Source of the DNA: a virus
IMG/VR virus record: IMGVR_UViG_3300042988_001121
Location: 62,001-126,000 of that record
Length of the DNA: 64,000 nt
Direction: 5' to 3' (one strand)
The notes under the pieces are model-generated. The model searched no databases and was not told the DNA's origin. It was given only the letters and a program-made list of their open reading frames with translations. The translations under genes were made by a program, and so were the position numbers. The number at the start of each line of letters is the position of its first letter. Position 1 is the stretch's first letter. Shown in pieces: positions 35,242-43,884 of the stretch.

Positions 35242-36623
35242 TTCAGTGTCTCCAGTGTGTCAGTAGAATCTTTATCTTCGCGCAGGCAGACGAAACGTGG
35301 TAAGAAAAGAGAATAATTCTTATCTACATCACAGATCAATTCGTTATATCGAACCGTAACGACACTACCGACACCGATATCACAATCACCGGGGTTGGCG
35401 ATAAGTGTTTCAAATGAATCTGTTTCTTTGTTCATCATCTGATATTCAACAGGAGCGCCTGTTAAATTCGCATAGATTTCTGAACGTAGTTTAAGAGAAA
35501 ATCCTGATACAGAAACTTTTACCTTATTGTCATCTGTTTCGAGATTAAGTGATCCGAGGTTTCCTAACAGTTCGCCCTTGCCTTCATTGAAGGAAACGAC
35601 TCGGAATTCACCTTCTTTTTCTGACTTGAGTTTCAACGTGTCCTTGACCCGTTTGTTCTCCCAAATCCCATCAATTCGCTTTAGCATAGCCCCTTCTTCT
35701 CCATCAGACAATTTCTTCTGGAAGAATTCATTGACTTCGCGCTGAGAATACACAACCTTCGATTCGATCAGACTGATTAGATTCTTATATGGGTTCTTTT
35801 CAACAAATGAACTCAACATCGCCAATCGGTCGCAATATGGCAAATCATATTTTTCTGAAAAATATGAATCCAGCGGAATCATGTCCCATGCAACCAGATG
35901 CAGGTACTTGATTTCATCTTGTGAAATAGTTCCCTTCACTGCCTTGTTGATGATCCCGTTACCAATTTTACGTGGAAGAAATTTTCCTGTATTCGGATCA
36001 ATTGCCAGTAACTCGCAGTCTACCACAAAATCTGATGGAAATGTAGAGAGCAGAGAATCGAAATGATTATTCACCTCGATTTCTCGACCACTTCGAGTAT
36101 TGAGTGTCACGGTTCCATTTGTCAGTGTAACAAAGGTGCGTGTACCATCTGACTTAAGTTGAACAATATAAGACTTTTGATTACCATAATACTTATCGAA
36201 AGCCTTCTGCGTAAATGGACTAGCAAGCATCTGAGGAAACTCCGGCGCGATTCCGTCCCAAATATCATTTGCCTGTGTATCAACCCCGCACCCCGGTTTC
36301 TTCTTTAGAATACGACAAATAAGATCGGCATATTCAGGTGAAACAGAATCAATCAACTCCTGAATATATTCAATCGCAGCATTGCCTGTAATCTGACGAC
36401 CAGCAATGTCTTTCTCTAGTTTCCGCATTGCAACAACAATTGGAACATCGCCGGTTGCTCGTTGAACGAAATCCTTTTTTTGATAGAAGTTAATGTGAGG
36501 GTGCAGTGCAAGCCGAAAGAAGTCACGAAGAATTGGATTATCAGCATGTTCTTTCAGAATAGCTAGTTTGTCGTTCTTCTTCGTGGTTGATTCGAGCAAC
36601 TTAATAACACCATGTACAGTCAT
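35238..36623 (-). CDS. 30: ATP-dependent DNA ligase gp30
   Basis: 461 aa (T4: 487). Adenylation motif I is VQLKSDGTRTF (Lys about residue 157), motif Ia/III VDCELL, motif IV EEGAMLKR, motif V LKLKSEKEGEFRVV, with an OB-fold C-terminus. Seals nicks in Okazaki fragments and recombination intermediates using ATP. First gene of a coupled series running to the PAAR gene; an 18-base gap separates it from the vWA gene. Confidence 0.94.
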   Translation of the reverse strand: MTVHGVIKLLESTTKKNDKLAILKEHADNPILRDFFRLALHPHINFYQKKDFVQRATGDVPIVVAMRKLEKDIAGRQITGNAAIEYIQELIDSVSPEYADLICRILKKKPGCGVDTQANDIWDGIAPEFPQMLASPFTQKAFDKYYGNQKSYIVQLKSDGTRTFVTLTNGTVTLNTRSGREIEVNNHFDSLLSTFPSDFVVDCELLAIDPNTGKFLPRKIGNGIINKAVKGTISQDEIKYLHLVAWDMIPLDSYFSEKYDLPYCDRLAMLSSFVEKNPYKNLISLIESKVVYSQREVNEFFQKKLSDGEEGAMLKRIDGIWENKRVKDTLKLKSEKEGEFRVVSFNEGKGELLGNLGSLNLETDDNKVKVSVSGFSLKLRSEIYANLTGAPVEYQMMNKETDSFETLIANPGDCDIGVGSVVTVRYNELICDVDKNYSLFLPRFVCLREDKDSTDTLETLK

Positions 36624-36640
36624 TTTGAACTTTCAAATAA

Positions 36641-38674
36641 TTAAACAGGAACCTCAACGAGTTTCGCTTGACATTTAATCTGCTTAGTGATACCGGGGAA
36701 ATTCATCATCACGATATCATCATAGTCAAACACATCAGTGAACCATTTCTTTCCAAGAATTATACCAAACTTTTTCATCACAATTCCATTGAGCAGAGAA
36801 GAAATTTCTTGTTGTACTTCTTTGACGTCGCGAGTTGTGTTGATGACAGTTGACATTGCCTGTTGACTAGGAGTCAGATTTTTCCCGGCAGCAATTGCGT
36901 CACGCACATCAGATACTTTTGGAATAGAAGAAAAACCGGCAAGGCTGATACGCAATTCCTTTGCCATGTACGGATCAACTTTCTCATCGGCATCAGTTAA
37001 TGGAGAGAAACCACCTTCGCTGATACCATACTTTTTCAGGAACAGGGTTGCTTCTTCTCCATAGAGAGCAGAAAACTTCTGACCGGGAGCTGACCTATCT
37101 TTTCCTTCATTGATTACTTTTTGTTCGCACCGAAGTGTATACAACTTAAAGTAGTCAGTAAACATTTCCTTGGCAGTGGTTGGAGTTACCATTGAACGGT
37201 TAATTACTGGCATCGAAGAAATATCAATGACATATGTCTTACCAACCATAAAAGGTTCAAGTGGAATACCATTCATTACCAGAAGATCATGAGTAGCCTT
37301 CGTAAGAATGACCGGCAGTTTCTTCAGATTAACGATCCCATCGGTAACAATAGAGTAGTTACGGAAAATGAATGTATCAAACTCAGTGAACCCATAAGAA
37401 TTATCTGGCAACTGAACTTTACCATTACGGCGAACGAGCAGACCGATGTTTGGTCGATCTTCATTGAATTTCAGAGTCGTGATATCAGCCAGAATTACAG
37501 TATCTGTGTCAACGAACTTTGGTGTGAACCCATCGATTTCTCGCGGTTTGCGTGAATTTCCGATTGACCGATATTCAAATTCAGGATGACTAATGTTCAG
37601 TAAATTGCCCTCAAACGAAACAATATCCATCAACAAAGTCAACACATTATATGCATTTGGGTCAACCGCAAGATTAGTGTTGCGTGGTTTAATTGCATAG
37701 AATGGATTATCTGGCGTTCCAAGCGTTTTTGCGACTTCAACAACCTGATTGTAGTCTTGCTTAGTAAAAGCGTTCTGAAGACGATTAAAGAGGTTTACGT
37801 CACCGATTGCAGCAGCAACATCAACAGCAACATCTGTTAAGCCGCGTTGAACCAATGCAGCGACCAACATAGACATGTCACGATTGGATTCAGCTAGTTC
37901 CGGCGCTATTTCGAGATTGCCGCTGCCCGTGAAATATGCGATTGTATTAACATTCGCAGGAACAGTAACTTCCTTTGCTCCATTGGGAACAGAGATTACA
38001 TAACTGTCATCCGTGAACCCAACAACAAATCCGATGGAGTTGATTTCAGAGACTTTGATAGTAACACGTTTGCCACCAGAAACATTACCACCCAATGTTT
38101 TTTCAAGCAAAGTTGAATAAGAAGAAAATTCACTTGCCCCAATGACTTCACCTCCAACAGCCTCTGCCATCATGGTAAGTGTATCGTGATCAGCATAGTA
38201 ACCATATTCAATGAAGATCGAAGAATCAATGACTTCACTGAGTTGTTCACACATTTCATATACAGCGGTCTTTGGTGACTGATTTTCACCACCATCTGTC
38301 ATGAAATACATTGCGTTAGCATCCGTATCGCTGTTGCTGATAATTCGTTTCACTTCTTCTAGCGGAGAAACGAAACCTGTTGCACCAATAGGTTTCAGGA
38401 AACGGTCGATTGCAGCATTGATGGTAGACAGGTCAGTTGCTGTTGCGATTTTGATATTTTCAAAGATCGTTCCGCATTCATTGCGACCACTAAACCAAAC
38501 AAGACTCAGAGAATCCTTTGGTGATACCAGTGAAGGTAACTTGTTCTTCAGGTGTTGGCGCAGCTTAGGAAGATCATTTGACATTGAACCAGAAACATCA
38601 ACCACAACAATGCGATTGACGCTCTGATCTTTTTTGACTTCTGGTTTGTCGATTTTATGAAATACGATTTTCAT
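36641..38674 (-). CDS. von Willebrand factor A domain protein
   Basis: 677 aa. N-terminal vWA domain (residues about 15-200) with MIDAS D-x-S-x-S (VVVDVSGSMSN), the conserved Thr (GATGFVSPL) and Asp (MYFMTDGGENQS). The remaining 450 residues have beta-rich and helical parts of unknown kind. vWA proteins mediate metal-dependent protein contacts and often work with AAA+ ATPases. No partner ATPase is adjacent. Large expenditure for an early accessory gene suggests an important host-interaction role. Confidence 0.8.
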   Translation of the reverse strand: MKIVFHKIDKPEVKKDQSVNRIVVVDVSGSMSNDLPKLRQHLKNKLPSLVSPKDSLSLVWFSGRNECGTIFENIKIATATDLSTINAAIDRFLKPIGATGFVSPLEEVKRIISNSDTDANAMYFMTDGGENQSPKTAVYEMCEQLSEVIDSSIFIEYGYYADHDTLTMMAEAVGGEVIGASEFSSYSTLLEKTLGGNVSGGKRVTIKVSEINSIGFVVGFTDDSYVISVPNGAKEVTVPANVNTIAYFTGSGNLEIAPELAESNRDMSMLVAALVQRGLTDVAVDVAAAIGDVNLFNRLQNAFTKQDYNQVVEVAKTLGTPDNPFYAIKPRNTNLAVDPNAYNVLTLLMDIVSFEGNLLNISHPEFEYRSIGNSRKPREIDGFTPKFVDTDTVILADITTLKFNEDRPNIGLLVRRNGKVQLPDNSYGFTEFDTFIFRNYSIVTDGIVNLKKLPVILTKATHDLLVMNGIPLEPFMVGKTYVIDISSMPVINRSMVTPTTAKEMFTDYFKLYTLRCEQKVINEGKDRSAPGQKFSALYGEEATLFLKKYGISEGGFSPLTDADEKVDPYMAKELRISLAGFSSIPKVSDVRDAIAAGKNLTPSQQAMSTVINTTRDVKEVQQEISSLLNGIVMKKFGIILGKKWFTDVFDYDDIVMMNFPGITKQIKCQAKLVEVPV

Positions 38675-38722
38675 TTCTGTTTGTCCAATAAAGTTTGATA
38701 ATGATACCCGAAAATGTGAAGG

Positions 38723-38866
38723 TCACATCGGGTGATTTGGTTTTCCCTCGTCCAGTTGATGACGAGGTGTGTTGTCCAATTCTTCTTTTGCTTCTCGGAA
38801 AGCAATCTTAGCAATCCGTTTTGCTTCTGGGGCGTCGAAAACGGATTGTGGTACAGTGCGTTTCAT
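38723..38866 (-). CDS. Small charged protein (47 aa)
   Basis: ATG 38866 preceded by AAGGAAA at good spacing. MKRTVPQSVFDAPEAKRIAK then a charged helix. Lies between the vWA gene and the DUF932 gene. A diverged promoter-like ATTGTA (38892-38897) precedes it without a -35. Function unknown. Confidence 0.55.
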   Translation of the reverse strand: MKRTVPQSVFDAPEAKRIAKIAFREAKEELDNTPRHQLDEGKPNHPM

Positions 38867-38922
38867 ATCGTTTCCTTGGTTGGTTTCCGTTATTGTATTA
38901 CAGAAACCAACCGAATTTTAAT

Positions 38923-39888
38923 TTACGCTGCCAGCGCAATCAAATCATTGAAGATTTCTGTCTTCAGAGATTCGCCTGTACCGAAGTAAGAGTTATGAAA
39001 CTGCCATGAAGGATCACGGCGACCTGTTCCGTGAGTTCCAACTTCAGTGAATGCATTCAGAACACCGTAAGCACTGCCGTGATGATATTCTGCTCCCATG
39101 CCGTTACGGAATTTGTCCATCAAGTTGCTGACCATTTTCTGTGCAGCGCGGGTCTGTTCACTTTCCAGAACATCCTTGTTGAATACTTTCTGTTTAAAGA
39201 AAGCCAGCGCATCGGCATCAGAGGCTTCGATCTGAGTCAGTTTGGTGATCTTGTTACGGAAGTTATCCCAAGATTCATCGACCAGACCAAGATCAAATTT
39301 GAAACGCTTTGCATCCCATTCTTTTGCATGTGTCTGCCGAACTGTACGGCTCTTGTCGCTCAGAGCGATTGACAGTGTATTGTTACATACTGTTCGCGTG
39401 CTAGTGAATTTTGCGCTTGTGGCAAGTGAACCATCGATCGATGTTGTTACTAACAAGTAACCGCCGATATCGTCACCATTGATCGGTGAGAAAGACTTAC
39501 CGATATCGGCTGTTGCCCAAAAACGGCGACCACCAAACAATGTACCGGCAGCAGACATTTTGAAACCATTCAGATCAATCAGTTCACGGAAGAATTCCAT
39601 GATTTCCGCTGGCTGAACTACTTTATAGTCTTTTGATACAACGGACATTGCTTCGTTTGTATCAGACCGAAACAGAACATTTCGATCATTGAAAAGCTGT
39701 TTTCCTGATGCAGTCTGATATTCAACCACTGAACGGAATGCTTCCCACTCCATTCCTGCGGCTTGTTTCCATTGTTCAAGAGTAGCTGTTTCCTCGATTT
39801 GTTGACCCAACCCGTGCCAAATCTTGTTGCGATCACCTGTGAAAGCGAATTCGAACTTGCCATTGGTTTCAGTGATTTGATGTGCCAT
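38923..39888 (-). CDS. DUF932 / phage-plasmid-like protein
   Basis: 321 aa, full-length member of the DUF932 family: start region FAFTGDRNKIWHGLGQQIEE, middle AMSVVSKDYKVVQPAEIMEF, later TVCNNTLSIALSD. The family is widespread in phages and plasmids, often highly expressed early, with unknown function (association with recombination has been suggested). Strong early promoter with long leader upstream. Confidence 0.82.
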   Translation of the reverse strand: MAHQITETNGKFEFAFTGDRNKIWHGLGQQIEETATLEQWKQAAGMEWEAFRSVVEYQTASGKQLFNDRNVLFRSDTNEAMSVVSKDYKVVQPAEIMEFFRELIDLNGFKMSAAGTLFGGRRFWATADIGKSFSPINGDDIGGYLLVTTSIDGSLATSAKFTSTRTVCNNTLSIALSDKSRTVRQTHAKEWDAKRFKFDLGLVDESWDNFRNKITKLTQIEASDADALAFFKQKVFNKDVLESEQTRAAQKMVSNLMDKFRNGMGAEYHHGSAYGVLNAFTEVGTHGTGRRDPSWQFHNSYFGTGESLKTEIFNDLIALAA

Positions 39889-39924
39889 TTTAGGTTTCCT
39901 TCCAAGTTTTGTTGCGATGGAGTT

Positions 39925-39953
39925 ATTGTATCACATAGAAAAATATGTGTAGA
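39925..39953 (-). promoter_or_regulatory. Early promoter copy
   Basis: TCTACA, 17-nt spacer, TACAAT, with CACATA/TATGTG dyad halves. TAA of the phosphoesterase gene abuts the -35. Confidence 0.85.
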
Positions 39954-40514
39954 TTATTTTGTCTTACCGTGGTGTTGAATAAGAGGTTTATCTTTCAGAA
40001 GACGTATTACATCATCGAGCAACCAAGGCTGCATGTCGCCATTTGGTCGGGTATCAATACCAACATCCATACAGCGACCTTCTTGCTCAAACCCACCATG
40101 CTCATGTCCAAAAAGATGAATTGCACCATAATGACACCCTTCCCATCGAGCAATAGGAAAGTGAAACAGGACAAACTGTTGCTTCTGGTAACTAAACCGT
40201 TTATAGTCCTGCACCGAAGCAAAACACGATTGAAGTACCGCATTACCACGTATCACTTTATCGTGATTACCGTATATCAGGTGCTTCGTACCATTCAGTC
40301 GATCAGCGAAGTTCTTAATCTTATCTGGTCTGCCACCAAATGCAAAGTCACCAAGGAAATAAACGGTATCCTCTGGGCTAACGACACGGTTATGCGCCTG
40401 CACAAGATTTTCGGTCATTTCCTCGGTCGAAGAACCTTTTCTTGTCTTGGGACAGAATTCGATGATACGCTCATGGAAAGCGTGTGTGTCACTGGTAACA
40501 AAAATTTTGCTCAT
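39954..40514 (-). CDS. Calcineurin-like metallophosphoesterase
   Basis: 186 aa. Complete metal-binding signature: D-x-H (TSDTHAFH), GD (YFLGDFAFGG), GNHD (LIYGNHDKV), H (LFHFPIARW) and GHEH (HLFGHEHGG). Likely a single-domain phosphodiesterase acting on nucleic acid or cyclic/nucleotide substrates. Similar enzymes are frequent in large T4-like phages. A large 262-aa frame on the opposite strand is a shadow. Confidence 0.88.
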   Translation of the reverse strand: MSKIFVTSDTHAFHERIIEFCPKTRKGSSTEEMTENLVQAHNRVVSPEDTVYFLGDFAFGGRPDKIKNFADRLNGTKHLIYGNHDKVIRGNAVLQSCFASVQDYKRFSYQKQQFVLFHFPIARWEGCHYGAIHLFGHEHGGFEQEGRCMDVGIDTRPNGDMQPWLLDDVIRLLKDKPLIQHHGKTK

Positions 40515-40559
40515 TTTGTTTTATCGTTTCTAAAGAACATCAAGAATTTTCTTCATGCG

Positions 40560-40610
40560 ATGTGTGTAATGACATACATTAACCGGATCAATGTATGTCA
40601 TTACACACAT
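40560..40610. repeat. Perfect 21-bp inverted repeat
   Basis: Arms 40560-40580 and 40590-40610 are perfectly complementary, with a 9-nt loop (AACCGGATC). The right arm encodes the last residues of the 65-aa gene at 40588-40785, so the hairpin spans its stop and the gap to the phosphoesterase gene. No T-run follows on either strand, which argues against a simple terminator. It could be an RNA processing/stability structure or a protein-binding palindrome. Confidence 0.85.
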
Positions 40611-40785
40611 TGTCAAACTTTTCCATTAACAACGCATGAATGGCTTTTGCGAGTTCTTGTGTGGGCGCTTCGGCAATGGTGTTACCGTTTGCGTCATCAA
40701 CGTAAAAGCCATTTACTCGCAGAGGAAGAATAAATGTTCTTCCACCGAGAATAATTGTTCGTTTCGTTACTTGCAGTCTACTCAA
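40588..40785 (-). CDS. Hypothetical 65-aa protein
   Basis: Starts from TTG at 40785 overlapping the upstream stop (TTGA), apparently by translational coupling; no suitable ATG exists before residue 54. Beta N-terminus (TIILGGRTFILPLRVNG) and a helical end (TQELAKAIHALLMEKFDN). Its final codons lie in the right arm of a 21-bp hairpin. Confidence 0.6.
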   Translation of the reverse strand: MSRLQVTKRTIILGGRTFILPLRVNGFYVDDANGNTIAEAPTQELAKAIHALLMEKFDNVCNDIH

Positions 40786-41120
40786 CTCGAAATCGATTCG
40801 TACACAGTTACTTTGACTTCTCTTGGCTCTACTTCATAGAATCGATCAAATGTAGAACCATCATAAGAGACGTAACTGCCATCAAATTTGATATAGCAGG
40901 TTTCTTGATCGCGAGTAAATTTATATACTTTCCAATACTCGATCCCCTGATCTTCTCCGCCATATGAGTCAACTATTTTAAAACTAGCATTGATCAGTTC
41001 TTCTAATTCTGGAATTTCTTTCGCCCTATAAAGGTACGCCCCCCAGAAAAATTTATTGATAACATCTTTTTTGTTGTCAGAATCAAGGATGTTTTTAATT
41101 TCGAGGTAAAGTTTAGTCAT
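40782..41120 (-). CDS. Paralogous early protein, IKFDG-YDG family, member 2
   Basis: 112 aa. Shares YWKVYKFTRDQETCYIKFDG followed by SYVSYDG..F...YEVEPREV and a terminal VYE-like segment with the proteins at 25950 and 42016. The N-terminal 60 residues are helical and not conserved. Start ATG lies directly at the end of regulatory module C. Function unknown. Confidence 0.72.
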   Translation of the reverse strand: MTKLYLEIKNILDSDNKKDVINKFFWGAYLYRAKEIPELEELINASFKIVDSYGGEDQGIEYWKVYKFTRDQETCYIKFDGSYVSYDGSTFDRFYEVEPREVKVTVYESISS

Positions 41121-41215
41121 GATTTAAACGGGTTATAAACGATTTAAATTGAAATTGAGAGGTTGATATCAAATCAGCAAGAAACCCGCTTAAAACGGGT
41201 TCTAATGCGTTCTTG
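41121..41215 (-). repeat. Regulatory module copy C
   Basis: Most diverged copy: on the minus strand AAGAACGCATTAGAACCCG, core TTGATATCAACC (41162-41172 region), then ATTTAAATCGTTTATAACCCGTTTAAATC adjacent to the ATG of member 2. Aligns with copies A, B and D. Confidence 0.55.
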
Positions 41216-41217
41216 GG

Positions 41218-41553
41218 CTATTCGTAGATGGTTTTCATTACTTGCTTAGGAAAAACCTGTTTCACAGATACTACGTTATAACCATCATATGAGCTTCCGC
41301 TGGACACAATCCTAATGAAGAAGCCTTCAATTTGCCAAACCGAAGAAGTTTCATTCAGATAATCGTCTTTTTCTGACTCAATGAAACCAACTACAAGACC
41401 GAATTTATCGGAAAAAATAGCATCTGCTGCATCGGCATATGATGTGTCTTCTTCGTCGTCATAGAAATCGACACACCCAAACGAGTCGGTTGTTCCTAAG
41501 ATATCAACCATCAATTTGTTTTTCGGATGATGGTAAAATTCTGCGTAGTTCAT
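41218..41553 (-). CDS. Paralogous early protein, IKFDG-YDG family, member 4 (diverged)
   Basis: 111 aa. Acidic N-terminal half (DFYDDEEDTSYADAADAIF). The C-terminal half keeps W (SSVWQIEGFF), SSYDGYNVV and the ending TIYE at positions matching members 1-3, but the IKFDG strand is not conserved. Probably a distant paralogue. AAGGA-type ribosome-binding site and early promoter upstream. Confidence 0.6.
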   Translation of the reverse strand: MNYAEFYHHPKNKLMVDILGTTDSFGCVDFYDDEEDTSYADAADAIFSDKFGLVVGFIESEKDDYLNETSSVWQIEGFFIRIVSSGSSYDGYNVVSVKQVFPKQVMKTIYE

Positions 41554-41576
41554 GTTAATCCTTGTTTTGTGAATCT

Positions 41577-41605
41577 ATTGTAACACAGGAAAACTTATGT
41601 GTAGA
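41577..41605 (-). promoter_or_regulatory. Early promoter copy
   Basis: TCTACA, 17-nt spacer, TACAAT, leader of class I (GATTCACAAAAC). The upstream gene ends 12 bp before the -35. Confidence 0.85.
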
Positions 41606-41617
41606 TTATTAAAAGTG

Positions 41618-41962
41618 TCACTGCATAAGTTCGTCAAGCACTTCGACTTCATCGCCCAGTTTAGAAGCAACATATGCTCGCATTGCAGCCACAAGTGGTG
41701 TTGGTCCTTCTGCACGCCAATCACTGATTCCGTAATCTGACCATGCATGCCATACATCTTTGTCATCAACGATGACTGGGCACAGGTGCATCTTCTCCCG
41801 TTCAATGATATACCCGCCTTGCGCCCAATCTGTGGAGTATAGGCAATCGTCATCATCGTGGAGAACATGGATGTACGTGTCGTCTTCGAACCACAACCCT
41901 TCACACTTAGCCACAACCAAATCGAGCGCAGCGCCTGCCAGTTCACGTGTTTTAACTTTCAT
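41618..41962 (-). CDS. DUF2591 (NinX-like) protein
   Basis: 114 aa. Begins MKVKTRELAGAALDLVVAKC, the hallmark of the DUF2591/NinX family common in phages and prophages of Proteobacteria, and contains W-rich segments (STDWAQGGYIIERE) and the typical AMRAYVASKLGDEVEV end. Function unknown. GGAG before the start and a canonical class I leader. Confidence 0.85.
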   Translation of the reverse strand: MKVKTRELAGAALDLVVAKCEGLWFEDDTYIHVLHDDDDCLYSTDWAQGGYIIEREKMHLCPVIVDDKDVWHAWSDYGISDWRAEGPTPLVAAMRAYVASKLGDEVEVLDELMQ

Positions 41963-41986
41963 AACAACTCCTGTTTTGTTGCATCT

Positions 41987-42015
41987 ATTGTATCACATAA
42001 AGTTTTATGTGTAGA
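41987..42015 (-). promoter_or_regulatory. Early promoter copy with perfect dyad
   Basis: TCTACA, 17-nt spacer, TACAAT. The spacer contains a perfect inverted repeat CACATAAA-AC-TTTATGTG. The TAA of member 3 is fused to the -35. Confidence 0.9.
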
Positions 42016-42360
42016 TTATTTTTTCTTGTACTGGATAACAGTAACTTCTTGAGGCTCTACTTCAAAATACTCATGCAAATGAGCACCATCATAAGATGCA
42101 TAGCTACCATCAAATTTGATATAACAGGTTTCTTCCTCGCGAGTGAATTTGTAGGTAGACCAGAAAGAATCACCTTTTCCTTCGCCACCATAATTGTCAA
42201 CTAATTTAAATTTGATGCCGATCTTCTTCAATTCATTTACGATTACGTCCGATACATCGATGTGGAATAACTCGTCTTCAATAGAATTCTGAAATTTTAA
42301 CTCATCGCCCTCAATAGATTTGCCATCGATGAATTCTTTAATAGTTTCAAATAATGTCAT
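42016..42360 (-). CDS. Paralogous early protein, IKFDG-YDG family, member 3
   Basis: 114 aa. Contains FWSTYKFTREEETCYIKFDG followed by SYASYDG, HEYFEVEPQEV, nearly identical to member 2 over 50 residues. N-terminal half acidic and helical. Overlaps the upstream nucleotidyltransferase-like gene by 14 bases. Confidence 0.72.
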   Translation of the reverse strand: MTLFETIKEFIDGKSIEGDELKFQNSIEDELFHIDVSDVIVNELKKIGIKFKLVDNYGGEGKGDSFWSTYKFTREEETCYIKFDGSYASYDGAHLHEYFEVEPQEVTVIQYKKK

Positions 42361-43189
42361 TTTCTTCCTTTAGCTTGTTTACAACAGAATCTACTTTACT
42401 AACGCTGGATGATAACATCATTTTATAGATATCATCATAGTAATCGATAGCAAAGTCACGAAACCAGCCCGAGCAAAGCGTAGTACAAATCTTATCTACC
42501 GAGCGCAGGATAGCCAATTTTGTGAGTAATGGTTTCTCGATCTTCGGTGACACAATAAACCTCTCAATGGCAATAACCATCGCTTCTTCTAATACACACT
42601 CACACTTTTCTTGATGACTAAGTTTCTGCCAGTATTCCTTTTTGCACCATGCTATTGTTGGATCATCTTGAAGTCGCGTATAGAGTGGTTTATCGTAGTA
42701 CGCTACTTGCTCATGTAACCAATCATGATTATAGACTTTAGTCACATAGTCATCAAAGAATTCTTCGTTCTTCTGCATCAAATTTGGATTACCTTGAGGG
42801 TATTCCTTCTTGGTCAACTCAATTCTTTTCACCAGAAACTCGATGGTAGATTCCTTGGCACTTCGCATTGCCTCAACCAAGCCATGCTTATGATAGTGCG
42901 TGATATGTTTCTGGAAGGACAGCGAACGATGTAAGTGGCTACGTTTGATGGCAGCAAGCCCTTCCATTGTCACCACGTTAACCGGAGTGTTGCCGACATG
43001 AATGATCATATCCGAGGCAAACTGACCGATCTCGCTGTTATTAAGAACACTGGTCTTGTGGTGCTCGAAATTTCGTAGATGATCAAACATCATCGGAAAG
43101 TCAGTAACAATGTCCCAATCTGCGTTGTCGTTAATCCTTGCGCTAGGATTCCAGAAATTAAGTGCTCGACTTCCAATGAGGTAATGCAT
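42347..43189 (-). CDS. Nucleotidyltransferase-fold protein
   Basis: 280 aa from ATG 43189 (AGGA upstream). Start MHYLIGSRALNFW followed by ADWDIVTDF gives the GS...D-x-D arrangement of minimal nucleotidyltransferases, seen in a family common in T4-like and other phages. The rest is helical. A third acidic residue is not obvious, so activity is uncertain. A distinct protein from the nucleotidyltransferase at 27659. Confidence 0.65.
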   Translation of the reverse strand: MHYLIGSRALNFWNPSARINDNADWDIVTDFPMMFDHLRNFEHHKTSVLNNSEIGQFASDMIIHVGNTPVNVVTMEGLAAIKRSHLHRSLSFQKHITHYHKHGLVEAMRSAKESTIEFLVKRIELTKKEYPQGNPNLMQKNEEFFDDYVTKVYNHDWLHEQVAYYDKPLYTRLQDDPTIAWCKKEYWQKLSHQEKCECVLEEAMVIAIERFIVSPKIEKPLLTKLAILRSVDKICTTLCSGWFRDFAIDYYDDIYKMMLSSSVSKVDSVVNKLKEENDII

Positions 43190-43213
43190 GATCAAATCCT
43201 ATTATTCAAAATT

Positions 43214-43657
43214 TCATTTAGCCGCGCCATGTTGCTCTAGTAGTTCGATCAATTGTTTTTTGGTCATTTTTTCGTATTTCGACACTTCAACAGAAGGAAC
43301 TGTAATTTCTGCCAGATCACCGTCAAGAAATTGAAACCTATTAAGGTATTTTTCCTTTTCTTCAATTTGGTTTTCGGCTTCGTACCTTGCCAGAGTTTTC
43401 ATAATGTCTTGCTTCGTTATGACACCCCAACAACTGATTTTTTCTTTAATAGGAAGTTCTGTTGGCACGATGGCAATTCCCCTTGTTATGGAAACAACTT
43501 TTGCGCGAATCCCAAATGATCCTTTGTCATATCCAATAAAATAATTCAAATAATAATTATAACCACCCGTAAACCAAACAATGTCGCCTATTTTGCATTT
43601 ATCGAATTTTTTCTGTGCAGCCGCTGTTTTAGGATAAGTTGTGTAATCTATTTTCAT
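43214..43657 (-). CDS. Hypothetical protein with SAP-like C-terminus
   Basis: 147 aa from ATG 43657. N-terminal half is beta-rich (KIGDIVWFTGGYNYYLNYFI), reminiscent of small barrel domains. The end, MTKKQLIELLEQHG, resembles a SAP/Rho-N-like helix-extended-loop-helix DNA-binding motif. Overlaps are tight with the preceding gene (3 bp gap). Function unknown. Confidence 0.6.
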   Translation of the reverse strand: MKIDYTTYPKTAAAQKKFDKCKIGDIVWFTGGYNYYLNYFIGYDKGSFGIRAKVVSITRGIAIVPTELPIKEKISCWGVITKQDIMKTLARYEAENQIEEKEKYLNRFQFLDGDLAEITVPSVEVSKYEKMTKKQLIELLEQHGAAK

Positions 43658-43659
43658 GA

Positions 43660-43884
43660 TCAAGCTAAATTTTGAAGTGAATTAACAGTTACTTCTGATG
43701 GGATCGCTTTATCGAATTTTACCACAAAATTCTCAAACTCGTAAAGTGTCGATAAATCTTCTATTGTTCCAATGTAGTTTTTCAGCGTACTGTTAGGCTT
43801 ATACTGCTTCATCATGATTACATGCTCTTGTAGGTAAGCGCGTGTCACTCGCAAAGCGGTTACATTATCAATATCAACTTTCAT
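43660..43884 (-). CDS. Hypothetical 74-aa protein
   Basis: ATG 43884 has GGAG at 7 nt, the GGAG lying inside the end of the preceding gene. Helical middle (TRAYLQEHVIMMKQYK). No family recognised. Part of a coupled series 44056-43214. Confidence 0.6.
   Translation of the reverse strand: MKVDIDNVTALRVTRAYLQEHVIMMKQYKPNSTLKNYIGTIEDLSTLYEFENFVVKFDKAIPSEVTVNSLQNLA

Noticed and set aside
38892-38897. Early promoter before the 47-aa gene
   Set aside because: TACAAT present but the -35 and the dyad are missing; too weak to list as a promoter.
39945-40733. 262-aa plus-strand open frame
   Set aside because: Lies opposite the metallophosphoesterase and 65-aa genes, has no ribosome-binding site and no domain; it is an antisense shadow.
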